Assembly: GCA_022316685.1 (NCBI GenBank)
Contig: JAKJHU010000038.1
Coordinates: 5,002,884-5,066,883, forward strand
DNA from: Progne subis subis
Lineage: Eukaryota > Chordata > Aves > Passeriformes > Hirundinidae
Length of the DNA stretch: 64,000 nt
Direction: 5' to 3'
Shown: piece after piece, positions 25,601 through 40,600 of the stretch
Numbering within the stretch: the stretch's first letter is position 1
How the letters are laid out: the number at the start of each line of letters is the position of its first letter
Translations under genes and position numbers: made by a program
Notes under the pieces: generated by a model
Databases searched by the model: none
Told to the model about the DNA's origin: nothing
Seen by the model: only the letters and a program-made list of their open reading frames with translations

Positions 25601-28600
25601 GCCCCTCTGCTGAAAGTAACAGAAAATAAGCTATCATGAGCATTGACTGTCTCAAGAGCAAAATGAGAGAACAAAGCAGAAGAAAAGCTTTGGTATTTTA
25701 GGCAGCAATGTTGACTTTTGCAGGATGATAGAAAAACAGAGATACAGCTTCATCATTGCTATAATAGGCTCAAGGTATTTGCATAGGAATGTATGACTCC
25801 AGACTTCACTCTGTAACAAAGACTGATACGGAGTAATAAAGTATATGATATATGTCTGATTTAATTATGCACCAGCATTGTCTACATATCAAAATGCATG
25901 AATTTTGTCATTTGCTTTCCTTTTATTAATCTAAACACAACAACAGCAACCAAATCCAATATAAACTGTTAAAGTGGACCATTTTAATGTCTATCTTACA
26001 GCCATCTGTCAGTACTAGTTTGCATAGTTTTGGGTAATATTTAGAAAATTGTTTTCTTGCAAATGGCTCTGGCACTAAATCAGAATTCAGATATAACACA
26101 GTTGCCTGTGTAATGAAATCTTGGTTTGCTGAGCTCACAAAGAGGTATCTAATGCTTCCCTAAGCTACAAAGATGACTAAACACCTCACAAAGTCAAACA
26201 AAAGGAAGGTTGGAGACCATGTACTTTTTCAAGGTAAATTGAAAATTCTGTTCTCCACTCAAATCACAAATCAACTCCTCAGGATTAAATACATAACTAA
26301 AGTTCACTCTGCAGCTAATGTTGGTGTCATAGGTTATTTGTAATTAAGAGGAAGAAAGCAGTCTTTCAGGCATGTAGAAATGTGCATTCTGTGCTGAGTT
26401 CACCTTGTAAATGGATGAATTTAACATTTAAATGCATTTAACATTTAATAATTAACATCACATATACAATATGCTACAGTTATGACATTGAGGTCCTCTA
26501 GCATACAGATCACAAGATTCAAATTTGAAATATTCTGTCTCCCGTCTACCAGAAAGTATTCCCAGATATTTTCTGTACTACATATCAGCTTGAGATTCTA
26601 ATACTGTCTAATATTGCTTAGGTAGTGAAGAGACCCCCATTAAAAGGGAAATAGCTGGCAGAGAAGCAAGCTGAGCAAACACACCCAAACCCCAAAGGTG
26701 TTGCTTTTACTGCATAATGAGGGTACAGGTGATCCTGGCATGAATTTATAGCAGTGGCACAAGCTATATATTTTGAATGCTTCATCTAACCTATCCATAA
26801 TACATTTCTTATCCCAGATCTTGAGCTGGAGAGGCCTGATGTGCATCCTAATCTGCACCCTAACCTGAGTCACATTCCTAACCTGACCCTAAACAGTCCT
26901 GGCAAGCTCCAACTAAATATAAGACCAAATAACTAATGCAGAGGCCACGTCCCTCCAGGGTAATGCAAAGACTGAAGAGTGGTGGACATCTACCCTGGAA
27001 CCAAAAATAAATTGACATGAAGACAAACAAAATACCCATCATTCCTTCTTAGTAAAACATATTTATCAAATTTTTTTATAAGCAGGGTCAACTGGCATTC
27101 AAAATAAGTCAGTTGCTTCACATGGCATTTGAAAAACCAGACTCTGTCAGTATGGGACAGGGGTTTGACTCAGAAATAGTGTTTCCACATAGAGCACAGG
27201 AATGATGCCAGGAGAGGGGATGTGGGTACAGTCTCTTGATACATTTTGCATTCCAGGACAATTAATGTTCCGTTTCAGTCTTTGGCATAAAAAGCAAAAA
27301 TGAGCCAGATGAATTCTTAAACCATCACCCCCATTCTACTCAAACAGGGGGTAAAGTGGTGCCGTGACAAATCACCTCCACATCACCCTGAGAACACAAA
27401 GTCCTGGGGGTGGCAGCAGAGGAAGAGGAGTGACACATTTACAAACAGCACACACCATCTCTCTCCCTGTGCTACTGAAGTAACATTCAAGACAGCTTTC
27501 AGTTCCTGTCTCACATTTTTCATAGATAGATACCAATACAAACAACACAGTCTCAGTGCTGTATCCAGATTAAGTCAGCTTTTTGAATCAACTCCAAATT
27601 TGGAATATTAGATGTAGCCCAAGGGAGGTAGATTAGCAAGGAGAGAATATGTGAGGTAGTCAAAAGTGCTTTTTTTGTAGAAGATATATGAAATTAATAT
27701 CTGGAACAGAATTAGAGCAAGAAATCACAATACTCAAGAGAAAATTACTGTACTGCTCTACTTTCCTCTCAATCTGTGCATATAATTCCAATTATAACCA
27801 TTGGGAGTTATTGCAATAGCACATTTCAAGGGGAAACTGCACTTATGCATCTTCAAAAGGATAAATGGATCTATTTAAAGTCAGTCAAAAAGAAAGGTAT
27901 TAGATAACAATCCTTTACTGTTATTTCATTCCTCCTAACAAAAGTTGTTCCTTTCATATTTCTGACATCCTTGTTGGTATCCATCGCTGTTGAGGTTAGA
28001 AAAAAATGAAATGTTGATTTCTTCCAGCTAGTTTAAATGGGAAAACCTCTTTTGATCAGCAAAGCAGAAGCACTACAAAAATAATAAGTGAAGGATCAAA
28101 TGATGCAGCTCCCATTCTTGTTTAATACAAACAGAATTGCATTTAGAAAACTGACTGGGATTTGGATCCTACAGCACTCAAAGCACCTGGAGAAATGTTC
28201 AAGAAAAGCACTACTGAAACGTATGCCATTCGCTTCACTTTTGCATAGCTTAATTTTGAATAGACAATTATATCCTTTACAAATTCTACATTTTGATATT
28301 AGAACACTTGCAAAAACAATTAGTTTTACTTAAGACTTTAATATAAATATCATGAAACCACTATTGTACTTTACTCTTTAAAGCATTATAATTTTAGTTT
28401 GAAATATGTTTAAAGGATTAACATTCAATTTTTAACAACCTGCCACTGTTTATCAATGTTCTCACAGCCTCTATAGAAATGTAGTTCATAATACATTCCC
28501 AGCCAGTCTCCTTTTTTCTCATTGTCATTGACAGAAAGATCTGTTTCCCCTCTTATTTCAGCCATATACGATTCATAGTCTGGAACGTTCAGTCAAAAAT

Positions 28601-31600
28601 TCAAATGATGCAAATAGCTACCGCTGCTAGGAAATAAGTCTGGCACCAGATGGAGCAATCACATAACTCTACTTTTAGCTCAGCTGCACTAACATTAAAA
28701 TTCAACAGACTCAAAGTTCTGTTCTTCGGGATTTTGGTTTAAATCACCTTTCTTCACTTACTCAACCTTTGTTGCATTAATGTGCCAGCTGAAGTCATCT
28801 ATCCCTGTCAGGTCTGTCATCTGTAGCCATTGGGACGCTCTCAGGTGCATACAGACTTCTTACACAAATTAGGATTCTCCTCCACATTAAAGCTGAGGAG
28901 CTGTTTGCTTTTCTTTGCTATCTAACATTGAACTGTCATTGCAATCTCCACTACTGAACAGTTAACATCTTTTGTAAAGTGTACTGAAATATCTTGGCTT
29001 GCCAGAAGAATTAAGTTATAGGTTTACAGAAACACATTCTGTTTGAGACATCTGGAATCCACGACTTCAGGTTATAAAAAGCATAGTTTGCATTCATGCA
29101 TCACTTTTACAGAAAGTAAAAATCTGAGGTAAATGTGAATTATAGGAATTCTGAATTACTTTCCTACTTAGATTAATTTTCTGTTAATTTGTAAAATTTC
29201 CCCTAAAAATATACACCTATGATATTAAATTTATCTGTGTTCCTAAACTGTGATTTCTTGTCACATATAATTTAGACAGAAAATGTAAGATTCTCTTTTG
29301 TCACACAGAAACTGTACTGCAGTGCACACAAAACTTCAATGCTTAAGTAAAATCTTTACGGCTTTTCCTGTCTCACATGGATTAATTTTATTTAAATTTA
29401 AATATCTGTTTGGTGGCCTGGAAGCTGTCTTCACCATCAGCGAACACTTACCTTGCTAAAGTCAACAGTGCTGTTTTCTCTGCTCACATCATTTTTGTTT
29501 TCATTACAGGCTGGAGTAGCCTGTGGGGAAACAACCTGACCTGCTAAAAAAAGTACCATTATTACAGAATACTAACAGTTCTATAAATAAAGCAACATTT
29601 AATGACACATTTATTAGAGGTCTGCATACATTTCATATCATAGATATATGATTCACCTAAACATGGCATTTTAATTAAAAACTTATTTAGAACAGCACAT
29701 TCTCAAAAGACAAATTCATCACGTGCAGTTAGGAACATGAGAAGGCAATTTAGAAAATATGAAAGATACTGTTGGATATTAGAAGACAAAATTTCTATAC
29801 CAATTAAAGCATACAATTCTAAAAATATGCCTTTGGGGAAAGTCCTGCCTTCACATAGCTTTTGTAAATAATTTGAGGAGCTGCCAATTTTGGGCAATAT
29901 CTGTCTACAAAAGTAATCCTCATTGACTTAAATAGGATTATGAATTTTTACAAAGTTATTAGCGTATAAGAATGTCCGGATTACAACAACTACAAAAAAA
30001 AACATAAAAGCCGACCGGTATAAAAATAAATATATCATAAATTTTAAGCTCAGATTTATAAGCTCAGTATTGAAAAATGTGATTATGGACATGTATCAAA
30101 CAAATGTTTCAGCAAACATATTTTCAAAAAAAATCCAGTGAGGATTTAGCAAAATATTTTTAGAACTCTTTAAGAATGTCTCAAGGTGAGAAATGTTTAA
30201 ATACACCTCAGTCTTGTGGAAACAAAGAGCAAGTCTTTTGACCAACAAACTTTTACCAACGAAAGCTCAAAAAGAAAAAACAGAATCAAGTAAACTAGTC
30301 TATGTCATATAAAGCGTATTTTCACTTAATGCCAGCATCACCCCTGCCCACGCTGAGGGTGTGGGGCTGGCGGTGGGGCAGCACACAAACCCCACAGGGG
30401 CACAGGCCATGCCCTGCTTGCCTTCACTCTTTCTCCCTCTGGCATGTCAGAAGCCACACACAGCTCTGAACACCACAACAAAGTACCAGAGAAAGTACCA
30501 AATACATGAGCCAACTATCTCTTACTGCCCTAACACATACCCAGGAATAACTACAGAGTCCAACTGGCCCAGAGTCAGCATCTCGTGCCCAGCATATATT
30601 TGTTTCCATAGCGAATAAAGTCTCTCATATGACTGAGAAATGATGATGTGAAAACATTGGTTCTGGTGAAAATCAACCTAAACTTGCACAGTAACAAAGA
30701 CCATATGTTCATGATATTTGAAGATGAAGACAGTCAGAAAGTCCTAAGCTAGGCACATTGTCTGGGCAATTCAAAAAGCCACAGCATGGCCCCTTGCACG
30801 GCTGGGACTCATCCCTGCAGCCCAGGCACATCCTCAGCCACAGCCAGGACACCGAGCACTTCGCAGGATCCAGCCTGAACGGGACCAGAGACTTGCAAGA
30901 GCACCTCGGCCACTGCCAAAATGCTGAAGTATCCAGTTTCTGTCACAGCTGAGCAGTACAGGATCCCTGACTGTCTGGTCATTAATTCCCAGTCGAAACA
31001 CTTGCTCAAGGAAAATGCTGGTTTTCATGAAAATCAGCATGTCATTTTCCACTAGACAAATCTCCCATGACACAAAACAGGTTTTAGACTCATGTGTGCA
31101 TCCTGGCAGCACAGACAGAGACACTGCACTACGATTAGGTAGAACAGTAACAGAATATTTTAAAATATATTGCTAAAAATCTCACTATTAAATGTATCCA
31201 TTTATCTTTAAACTACAAGAATTTTCATTTTTCTCTCTGATTCAGGACCAAGACAGATCAAAATAAGAATAGAAATCAGGGCTTTTGTTCAGCTCTACAG
31301 TGAAATAAACAGAGAGCAACAAACACACATGACAAGCATGTTAATCTAAGCAAGCAGAATAAAAGTAAAGTCAGGATTAGAATTTACATATGATAAAAAT
31401 AAAGGATTGATTTTAGAAATCCACATATTAATGTGAATTAAAGGAATTCATATAAAAAGAGGCTATTAATTCCTAAATGTCACAGGAGACAATTTTTGCA
31501 AAACAGAAGCCAGAAATTATTACATATGCAAGGTATTCATAAACAGACATTCAATTTGTCTGTTTTAATTAGAACTGAAAGAAAAACAGAGTTCCATCAT

Positions 31601-34600
31601 TGTTACTCCATCATCTTTACAACATGTCTTCCAGTGCACTGCTTCCCATTGCAATTCTTCTTCTGTATTGTTTATTTGTGGTCCTTGAATTATTTTTACA
31701 GGAATCATCCCATAGTATTACAGCTATTAAAAATCATTAATATAAAAATTATATAAATTTTATTTCTGTTCTATTTTGGAGATTTTATTAATGTAAAAAA
31801 AATAATAATAATAACCACCACCTTCCACTTATTCAAATAGAGAAGGCATAAAGTGCTCAGGGAAAGTTTCTGTCATAACTTACTCCCAAAAAACCTAAAA
31901 TCTAGTAATATAAAACCTGCTGACTCTTCATTTTTTCTTTTACACACTCCTCTATAACCTAGGATGTGTGAAAAGGGAAATAGTTGTAATAATTACTCAT
32001 ACTAATATATGTATTACAGTATAAAGAAGTTACAGTAAAGTACCAGAAATAGTAGTTCATTATCTTTCTATTGCTAATTAGGCATTTACACATTTCTTTT
32101 CTGGACGCAAAAATTCAAGAAAATGAGAGCAGAGATATCTGCCAGAGAAAAAAATACTGACCAACAAAGGAGTCAAAGCATGGACCACCTGTTTAAATAC
32201 TGAAGTTTTAACATCATAATTGGAGGTGTGAAAAGCAATCAGCATAACAGCACAGAAGACTTTTAAACATTGTGTCCAGTTTTCTTTTAGGGGAAAAATA
32301 TGTAAAAATATACATATAAGGAATAAAAAGCCAGTAAGTATGTGAAGTTTTTAAGAATAGCATATGTTCTTTTTCTGTGCCAACAGAAGACCTCAAACTT
32401 TGATTTACCCATATGCTGGAGTAATCCGAAAGAACACAAGTTTTACCTTGAGGCAGAAAGACATGTTTAAATAGCTCTACAACTTAAGACAGCTTTCTGG
32501 ATCATGGAACAACAACTTTGGGTTTTTTACTGTATTGAGTAACAATCAAAGATACAAGGTAGAGACAACAGGTAATCTCACCAAAAAAACCAACAAAAGT
32601 AACCCCAAACTCTAGCCAGATTTTAAGCATTTGTCATGGTTTATTACTTCTTTTGTTTGAGCTGAAAATATGGGGTTTAGGCTGCTAAGAATGGTGGAGG
32701 CATAAACCATCAACTCACTACAAGAGAGAGTAAGAGTAGCAACAGCTTCACCATTCCACTCCTTCCTTCCCTCTCCTCACCAGTTCCATTTCAGCACTCC
32801 AAGCAAAACAGTTATTTACACGTTGTATGGGGTAGAGACAGAATTTTATTCTTCAGGAGTACAATGTAATACTTTGAGTCATTTTAAAGGTGAAGCCTTG
32901 ATTTATCCTGCAGTCCACCTACATAAAGCACATGAAGAGCTGTATTCTTCAGGAATTCATCAGAGCCATTCACACAGTTTTAGGTACCAAACGCACAATG
33001 TGGTCTCATTGAAGTATCCAGGGTAGGTACATACAAAGGAACTTAATACATAACAGATAAAACCATGCTATAATTGATGTAACAGGTTTTCTATGTAATA
33101 AAAAGCCAATATCTGCACAGTTTTAAAATTAGGTTTTAAAAAACAAGTGTCTTTTTCAGATAATGTGAAATTGCCAGAGCTTTGACTAGAGCAAGAATTC
33201 ACATAAAAATACTCATGCAAAGTTGTTTATAAATCAAAATAAGGTCTACATTCATTACAGTAATAGAAGTTTGTATCTGCAGATACAGTTTGGCATTTTT
33301 GAGGCAGTCCTGGCAAATTAAAAAAATAAATTAATCCCAGTAAATTAATGTCACATGTAACATATTCCTCCTCCCTAAAATATAAAACTTAAGACATTTA
33401 ACTATGTGCATTGTGGTTATTCCTCAAAATCCAAGATGTCTCAAGTACATCAGTGACAAAAACACAGAACAGTGTAGTCAGAGACACAAATCACAGTCAA
33501 TGGAAACAAACTGGATGCAACCAACACATCAGAGGAAACTAAACCAGAAAAGAAGTTGCTTGTTTTTTAAACCATACATATTTCTTCCCATTCGGGGGGG
33601 GGAAATCCTGATTTTCAAACTTCCTCGATCTTCAGACTTTTCACTGCAACTAGTCACCAACTTTCCAAATCTAAATGGACAACACTGTCTAGACCAAAAC
33701 TCAAAGACTGAAAAAGAGTAAGTTTTCTTAAGTATATGATAAAATTCTAATACAACAGAGCAGTGACAGCATCTCTGCAGGCTGAATTGTGTGTGTGCCT
33801 TTAGGCCTCCTGATGAACACTGTTAATCAGTGGAGAATCGTGTCACTCCCATTGTACCTCTGTAACTACAAGGAGATTTGGTGTTCACTAATGATATGCA
33901 GTTTAAGAGGATGAGGAAGAAGTCACTTCAGCTGTTTGTCTAATGCTAGGCCTGGATATCTCAAGCACAATTCACATGAAGTCATGCAGTATAAACTAAA
34001 ATGCTGTGATTTGCCGTTTTATAAATTGATGTAAGAAAATGAATTTATAAAGAAATGGCACTGTCCCCCCACCAAAACAACAAATTCCGCCCAAACTTCT
34101 CTTCAGTGTGCCACAGCTGCAGACAAAGGCCTGAGGTATTTTTTTAAATCACTATAGCGAGAAGTTGCATGCTGACAAGAAATTGAGATGAAGACATGGG
34201 TGTACATTTTAAATGATCGGAAGCCCAAGCAAGAATAGGTATTTATACTACCTCTGAACCTTCAGGGAGTTTACAGAACCCAAAGGATAGGAGATGAGGA
34301 AGATACAGAGATGAGATGAGCCTGTTAGAGACAGACACAACAGAGACAGAGCAAAATAAAGAAATACAAAGATGAATGATACAGTTTTATACATACAGTT
34401 ACACATTTTATCATGGGTACAAGGAAACGTGGAGAAAGAAAGAATAAATATCAGATGAAAATGTTCAAAAATACAAGTTATATTTTAGTAGTATAAAAAC
34501 CTGTGAAAAATACAACCTGATTAAAATATATACATTTGAGAAGAATCTAAAACAAGAAATAGAGCATTAGCAACCCTAAGGCAGAATTAACTACCTCTGA

Positions 34601-37600
34601 GTTTGTCTTCTCTTCTCCCCTGATCCAGATCAAATACTTCAGAAAAATTGTGAGTATATTGACATTATTGGTTGCAATTTGCTACCAAAATGAAAGTGCA
34701 TGGTCATGTACTTAGGAATGCCTCCCCACCCTTTTCATGGGGCTCCAGGCCATGCCCACCTTTCTCCACGGGATAGTATTGACATGAGAGATTCACCTGC
34801 TATAAGGTCGCTCTGAGTTATGGCAGATCCTTGAACTGATCTTTAGAAAAGATTGGGAAACTGAAGAAGGTAATGAGCACCATAACGTGACTGGGAATTT
34901 TGACTTTCCAGGGTACTAAAGGACACTATCCTAAATCAGGCCAAGTAGAGGCTCCAATACCTCTCCCTCATCATACTAATTGAAACAACTGGGAAAAGGT
35001 TTAAAAAAGAACATGTCAAAATGAACAGTTTCAGCAGCTCATGCTATTAACTCCGAAGATCCCAAATCTATTTTGCCACTGCTTTCTTCAAGCTCTTCGG
35101 AATACAATAAACTTCTGCTTGGAATTTCAGGATTTCTCAGAATCGGACATGATGTTTGGTGTAACCCAATTTTTACACTAATAATGTGCCTGGTCTGATG
35201 TCAAGGGAGAAGAAAGTCTTCTAAATGGCTAAGTATGGAACAGAAAACACACAGAAGACCATGTTATTGTGGGTAAAAAACACTTCAGCAAGGTGCATGA
35301 CAATACAAGTAACAGCCTACCGTACTCCTCATCCAAGTTCTTTCCTCTTGGATTTTAACCAGTATAAGACCTGTTAGATTTCATTTTATATACATATATA
35401 TAAAAATACAAAACATACACAACCCTTAGACTAAAAGTGAAATAGCCAGTCAAAATCCTTAAATGTTTATATGATGTAAACTTCTTTTCCTAACTACATT
35501 TTCACAGAACCAGTTATTTTCTCATGCCACACATGCTTAAACTCTGAAATTCAGAAACCCTTTTATAAAACGGGAGAGGCTTATGAGATTATTTTAGCAT
35601 TCCTCTAAAACAGAGAGGTGTCATATATTTGCAGTTGTCTTTGGCTTTTTAGACCATGTCACTGGAATTTACGAACACAGCTCTGAGGTATCAGAGTGTG
35701 AAACCTACTCATCTCAACAAACGTACGTTAAATTGTTTTATAAAGCAAACTTTCTAAAGATGATTTACCAATGAAAAAAAATTCATATTTTTACCTGGCT
35801 TTTACAATATTTATGCTAAAAATCACTTACCACCTTCTATTTTGGGTATTTTGTGTCAAATTAGCCTATAAAAAAAAATCATTTTTCCTGCTCTTATGCC
35901 AAATTTGACTGTCGTTTTTTTATTGGAACATCAAATGCAGGCTTTTAATTCTCACAGTTTTGATGCCTAATGAAAAGTGAAAGTTAAACACAGCATGGCA
36001 GCATTAAAAATGCATGGTAAATCCATAGCACCCTGACATCTTAGCCCTGCAGAGGATGTGAAGAAAAGCCATTGTAAACAAAAGATAATACTACTAACTA
36101 CAAAGCAAATTAATTAGATGGTCTGACAGACTCATAAACAAAGAAAAATGGAGGGAGAACATATGTACAACTATCTTCCAGCAAAGATATCACAATGGCC
36201 TGTCAGTGGTGCTGCCATATATTGAATTAATTTATGTATTTATTTTCAGACTTTGCTCCTGAACATCTGAAAATTGACACATTGATAAGCTACTATTGTC
36301 AAGAACTTGGACAAAGAAGGGAGTTTCGAATCCTCAGCTGTACCACATGACACACAGATCAGGGACTTAGGGCTCTGAATCACCTTTTTTTACAATCAAC
36401 AGACTGCTAAGGATTGTTTCCAGCTCAACTGTCTAACACTAACCCCAAATTTACCCAAAGAGAGAACTTCCTTTTGTGTAGAAAAAGGGTCCGAGTTCCC
36501 TTCTCTCATTCCAGCAGGAACAAACAAGTTGCCCTTCTAAAGCTGGTGGCATGTGCTCTTTATCAAAATTCCTGTCTCTGGCAGGACTGATCTGGGCTGT
36601 AAATTCACCAGCAGTACCTGAGATGATCTGTTTCCCTCCCTGCAGTCTCCTAGGAATTAAGCTTATCATCCAGAAAGTAAGAGCAGCAAGATTTTGAATA
36701 TTTCTTTTTATTAAAAGGAGAGAAAAATACTGCTACTGATGGCAATATTGGAAACATCTTCTTACCTTCACACATTCTACACAATGTTTGTGGACAAATG
36801 GGAATAAGCAGATTAAAAGGATGCCTTGAGTGCATTTTAGCAGTTTGTCCTGAAGAAACAAGTGTCTTACAGAGCTCTCTTGGACAGTAATATAAGTTGT
36901 TTATATACCTTAATTTTTCTTTCTTTTACACATATTCAGCTTTTACTTTTACATGATTCAAACTTGTATTTTAACGACTCAGTTTTATATTGCTATGAGT
37001 GGCTTGTACAGACACTCCATGGCAATATACAAGGAAACATACTAGCTGAGCGAGCATAACGCTGTAGCTGAACTCCAGCCTTTGGGAGGCACTGGCAGAG
37101 AAAATGTTCAGAAATCTCACTGCTACCCCTGGTCAAGCTTCTCAGAACAGCAGAGTTCTTGACAGCTGAGAATTTCAGTGAAGATTCCTGCATAATTTAC
37201 ACACCACATACACTTGCAAGTTACACATGGTGAGGAAATAACTAAGAGTATGCCTGAAGAGTATAGTCAGTGTACCTGAAACTAGGCAGCTCTCCAGAAT
37301 TCTCTCTTTTCCCACTTTTTAAACCCTGGAGTACTCAGGGAATAGTTGCCACTCAGACCCCTGAGCTGCTTATTCGTAGTAGTCTTGAAAAGGAAAAAAA
37401 TTCTAGTTCCTTTTAAAACAAAAAAAAATTAGACTAGATTTTCCTTTTCTAAAGCTAATACTAATTTCAATGCAATTCAGGCAATAAAATAAGATTCAGA
37501 CCTTTTAATGTAACAGGGCAGTGGATGATAAAAGAAAAACCTCTGATAAACTAATCTTCCTTCTTTAATCACAGGGCCATCATGGGTTTTGAAGAGGTCA

Positions 37601-40600
37601 ATGCAGGAGACTGCCAAACATGCATTAGCACTTAAAGGATGCAGGAGAAAAATAAAGCTCCAAATTCATTTAAAAATATCTGTCTAAAAAGTTCATGCTT
37701 AGAACTGTAATTTATATAAAAATCTGATATACTTTCACATAAGCATCCCTAAAATTATTAAATCTCTACATGGGTATTCTATTTCTTTTACATACATATA
37801 TCATTTCTATTATATCTATTGTTATATTTAATTTAAATTAATGCAGTAAAAGTGACTAAGTTTTTTTTTAAGAGAGGTCAGATTACTCAGACATTTCTAC
37901 ACAAGCACATGAACTATGCATTTGGCATTTTTTTCATTTTGCAAAATAGGGACAGACAAACAAAAAACTGCAAGAATATGTCTCCCTACTTAAGTGAATC
38001 ACTTAACTACTGAGTACATAAAATTAGTGTGTTTAATGTGGACTTAGATGCTATCCTGATAAGAATTTATTTTTGGGGGGAATTTAGGAAGAGCTAGGAA
38101 GTTTGCCAGAAGAAACTTGGGCAAAAGCAGGATGTTTCTGGATTACTGCATCAGTTCCACTAACAGACACAAAAAGTTACTGAAATTGAGCTAATAATAT
38201 TTTCACAGTTTGCCCTGAAGATTCCTCTTAAGGCAACTAATTCCCATTTATTACATTAGATGTAGTGCAGAAAGCTTAATGGATTGCAAGCTGCCATCTT
38301 ACATCCTGTGGAAATCAAGTACAGGATCATTATATCATTAACTTTCTCTAGTGTGTCCTGAATATCTGTTTAAAGTCATCAGCCAAAGCTGTATAAATCA
38401 GCAAGAAAGTTACCTTAAAAAGGATGGACAATCATCCTACTTACATTTACTCTTGTGCATCCGTGCACACACATCTTCGTAAATATTTTTTTTTCCTTAT
38501 TCTTAAAATGATACTTTGACACAATTAAGGTTTCTATTCAATATCCTCATCAAATGAAATTTTATGTTGCCTTTTGGGTCTGAGAATCTTCCCCAGGGAA
38601 GCAACTAGCTTTAGATTTCTTAAAACTTTACGTGGCAATGACTGAAACACAAGCTTCTTCCTTGAAATCAAGTTAACCTTTATACTGACAGCCCCATCTT
38701 TCCAGATCAGCCACACAACTACTCTGCCCTTCTGTCCCATGCCTCAGAGAACACAAATTCCTCTTGCAATCCTGACCTTCTCTGTGCTATGGCTGTTCCT
38801 TCACTCCCCACTTCCCAAGGTGATAGGGGAGCTCAGTGGTGCTCTGAAACAGTGACAGCAGAAGGGACTGAGATTTCACTGCCATCAAGATGATTTCTGG
38901 AATAAGAGTTAACTGAAAAATATTTGCAAAATCTGGCTTCAAATTCCACAACACAGACCCTTGTTTATGAAAATAAGGAAGGGGCAATAAGAAATGATCT
39001 TTCATTATGATGACCTGCAACAATAATACACCTTGTAAGGTCTTCTGTAAAAGCATGAAAAACAAAAATGTTATGCCAATATTTTACTCTGGAACCATTC
39101 TGCACACATTTCTCATTCGCATTATCCTGATTTTTCCAAAAGGGATTTTCTAAAAGAACAAGCTACAGCTTTTGTGACATCTCTCCAACAGTGTCATCTT
39201 GAAATGTTTGCCTCATTTTTCAAACCCTCAAATTCACCTATAAAATCTGAAGCAGCAGTTGAACTCTAGCTAATGCATACAGTATTGCAGACTTGGAAAC
39301 TATTTCAACAATCCACTACATTTTAAATGGACAGGTCCTGGATAGTCAACAGAAGTCAAACAGTCCTACCACATTCCTGGCCCTGATGGAGCCTGCCCAC
39401 AGCTCAGAACAGCCCTGTGCAAAGATGCTCAAGCTCAGTCTGAGGAATTGCACAGAGCACCTAAAGTGTACCTAAGCTGCACTGGGAAGAATGTGCTGTG
39501 CCTGATACCCAGGATGCTGTGGCACACCAGCACAGCTTCCAACACCTTGGCCAGTTCCCTTGAATAGATCTGCCCAGCCCTGAGGTGTGCAAGATAGTCA
39601 AATTTCAAATTTGAGCAGGTATATTTCTAAATGCATAAGAGGAGCCACTCTCATGCAAAAAGTACCATTTTTACAGGGTAGCTTTCCAGAGCATAATCAC
39701 GCTGTTAAGCTGTGGGTACAAAGCACATGCAATACCTAACAGGCAGATGCTATTCAAGACTGAAAATGCAAAATAAAGCATTACCATTTTTATCCATGGA
39801 ATGAGGCTCAGACTGCTTCTTTCCAATATCAGCAAAGGATCTTACAATTGGGATCCTGTTGCTCAGCTTCTTCTGGTTCTGATGATGATGCTGTTTCAGT
39901 AATGCCTCATGCACTCTGTGACGAACATCCTCACTGAGCTGCCCAGAACCCACCTGCTGGTCCAGAATCATATCTGAAAATATATACATAAACATTAATA
40001 AAACAGTGGAAAAAGGAAACATTTTATCTTTTAAATTACAATAGTAATGATTAGTACCCTAAAGGATTACAAATAAAATGCACCAGTTCCTCTAATGCAA
40101 CACAATTAAATCTAAGTTTTAACTGGAAGTGTTTCACTCTTGAGGGGAGAGAGACAGGGGAAGGGCAGGGAGAAAGGGATGCTATTAATATTAAAAAATC
40201 CTCAAAAAATTATGCAGCCCACAAATTAAGGACACCTATGCAACGACTCTGAAGTCAGTCCTTAAGCACTCTAGCATATAACATATTTAAATCCAGGGTT
40301 ATGATGTGCACAGGATATCTTTTTTTTTTTTTTCCAAATAACCCCTATTCTATTTCCTACAAAGGACTGGCATGCTGTGAGGAAACAATTTTCTCGTTCC
40401 CTTTGTACTTTTACAGTCTTTCTTTCTCGTAACTATACTTACAATACCTTTGGTGCAATACAAAGAAAGTTCAGGTAAGACAATACAGAAAAATTGCTGC
40501 ATTATTTGTCGATACCAAATAGAATCTATTTCTACTGACAGATGTACATGTTCCTGCAAGAGGATAACTTTGAGGAGGTGAGAGTGAAACTGATCCCCCT

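Larger units (their letters stand above)
29541..39784 (-). other. SLC4A10 intron, 10.2 kb
   Basis: Two GC-richer patches (about 30336-30620 and 30780-31130) have no recognisable identity. There is a G9 run at 33594-33602 and a possible degraded LTR at about 34700-35150. The remainder (31200-33500, 35200-39780) is AT-rich with nothing named. Confidence 0.75.

Noticed and set aside
26820..26900. CCTAACCTGA-like telomere-resembling phrases
   Set aside because: Only irregular CCTAA-containing words; not TTAGGG/CCCTAA repeats.
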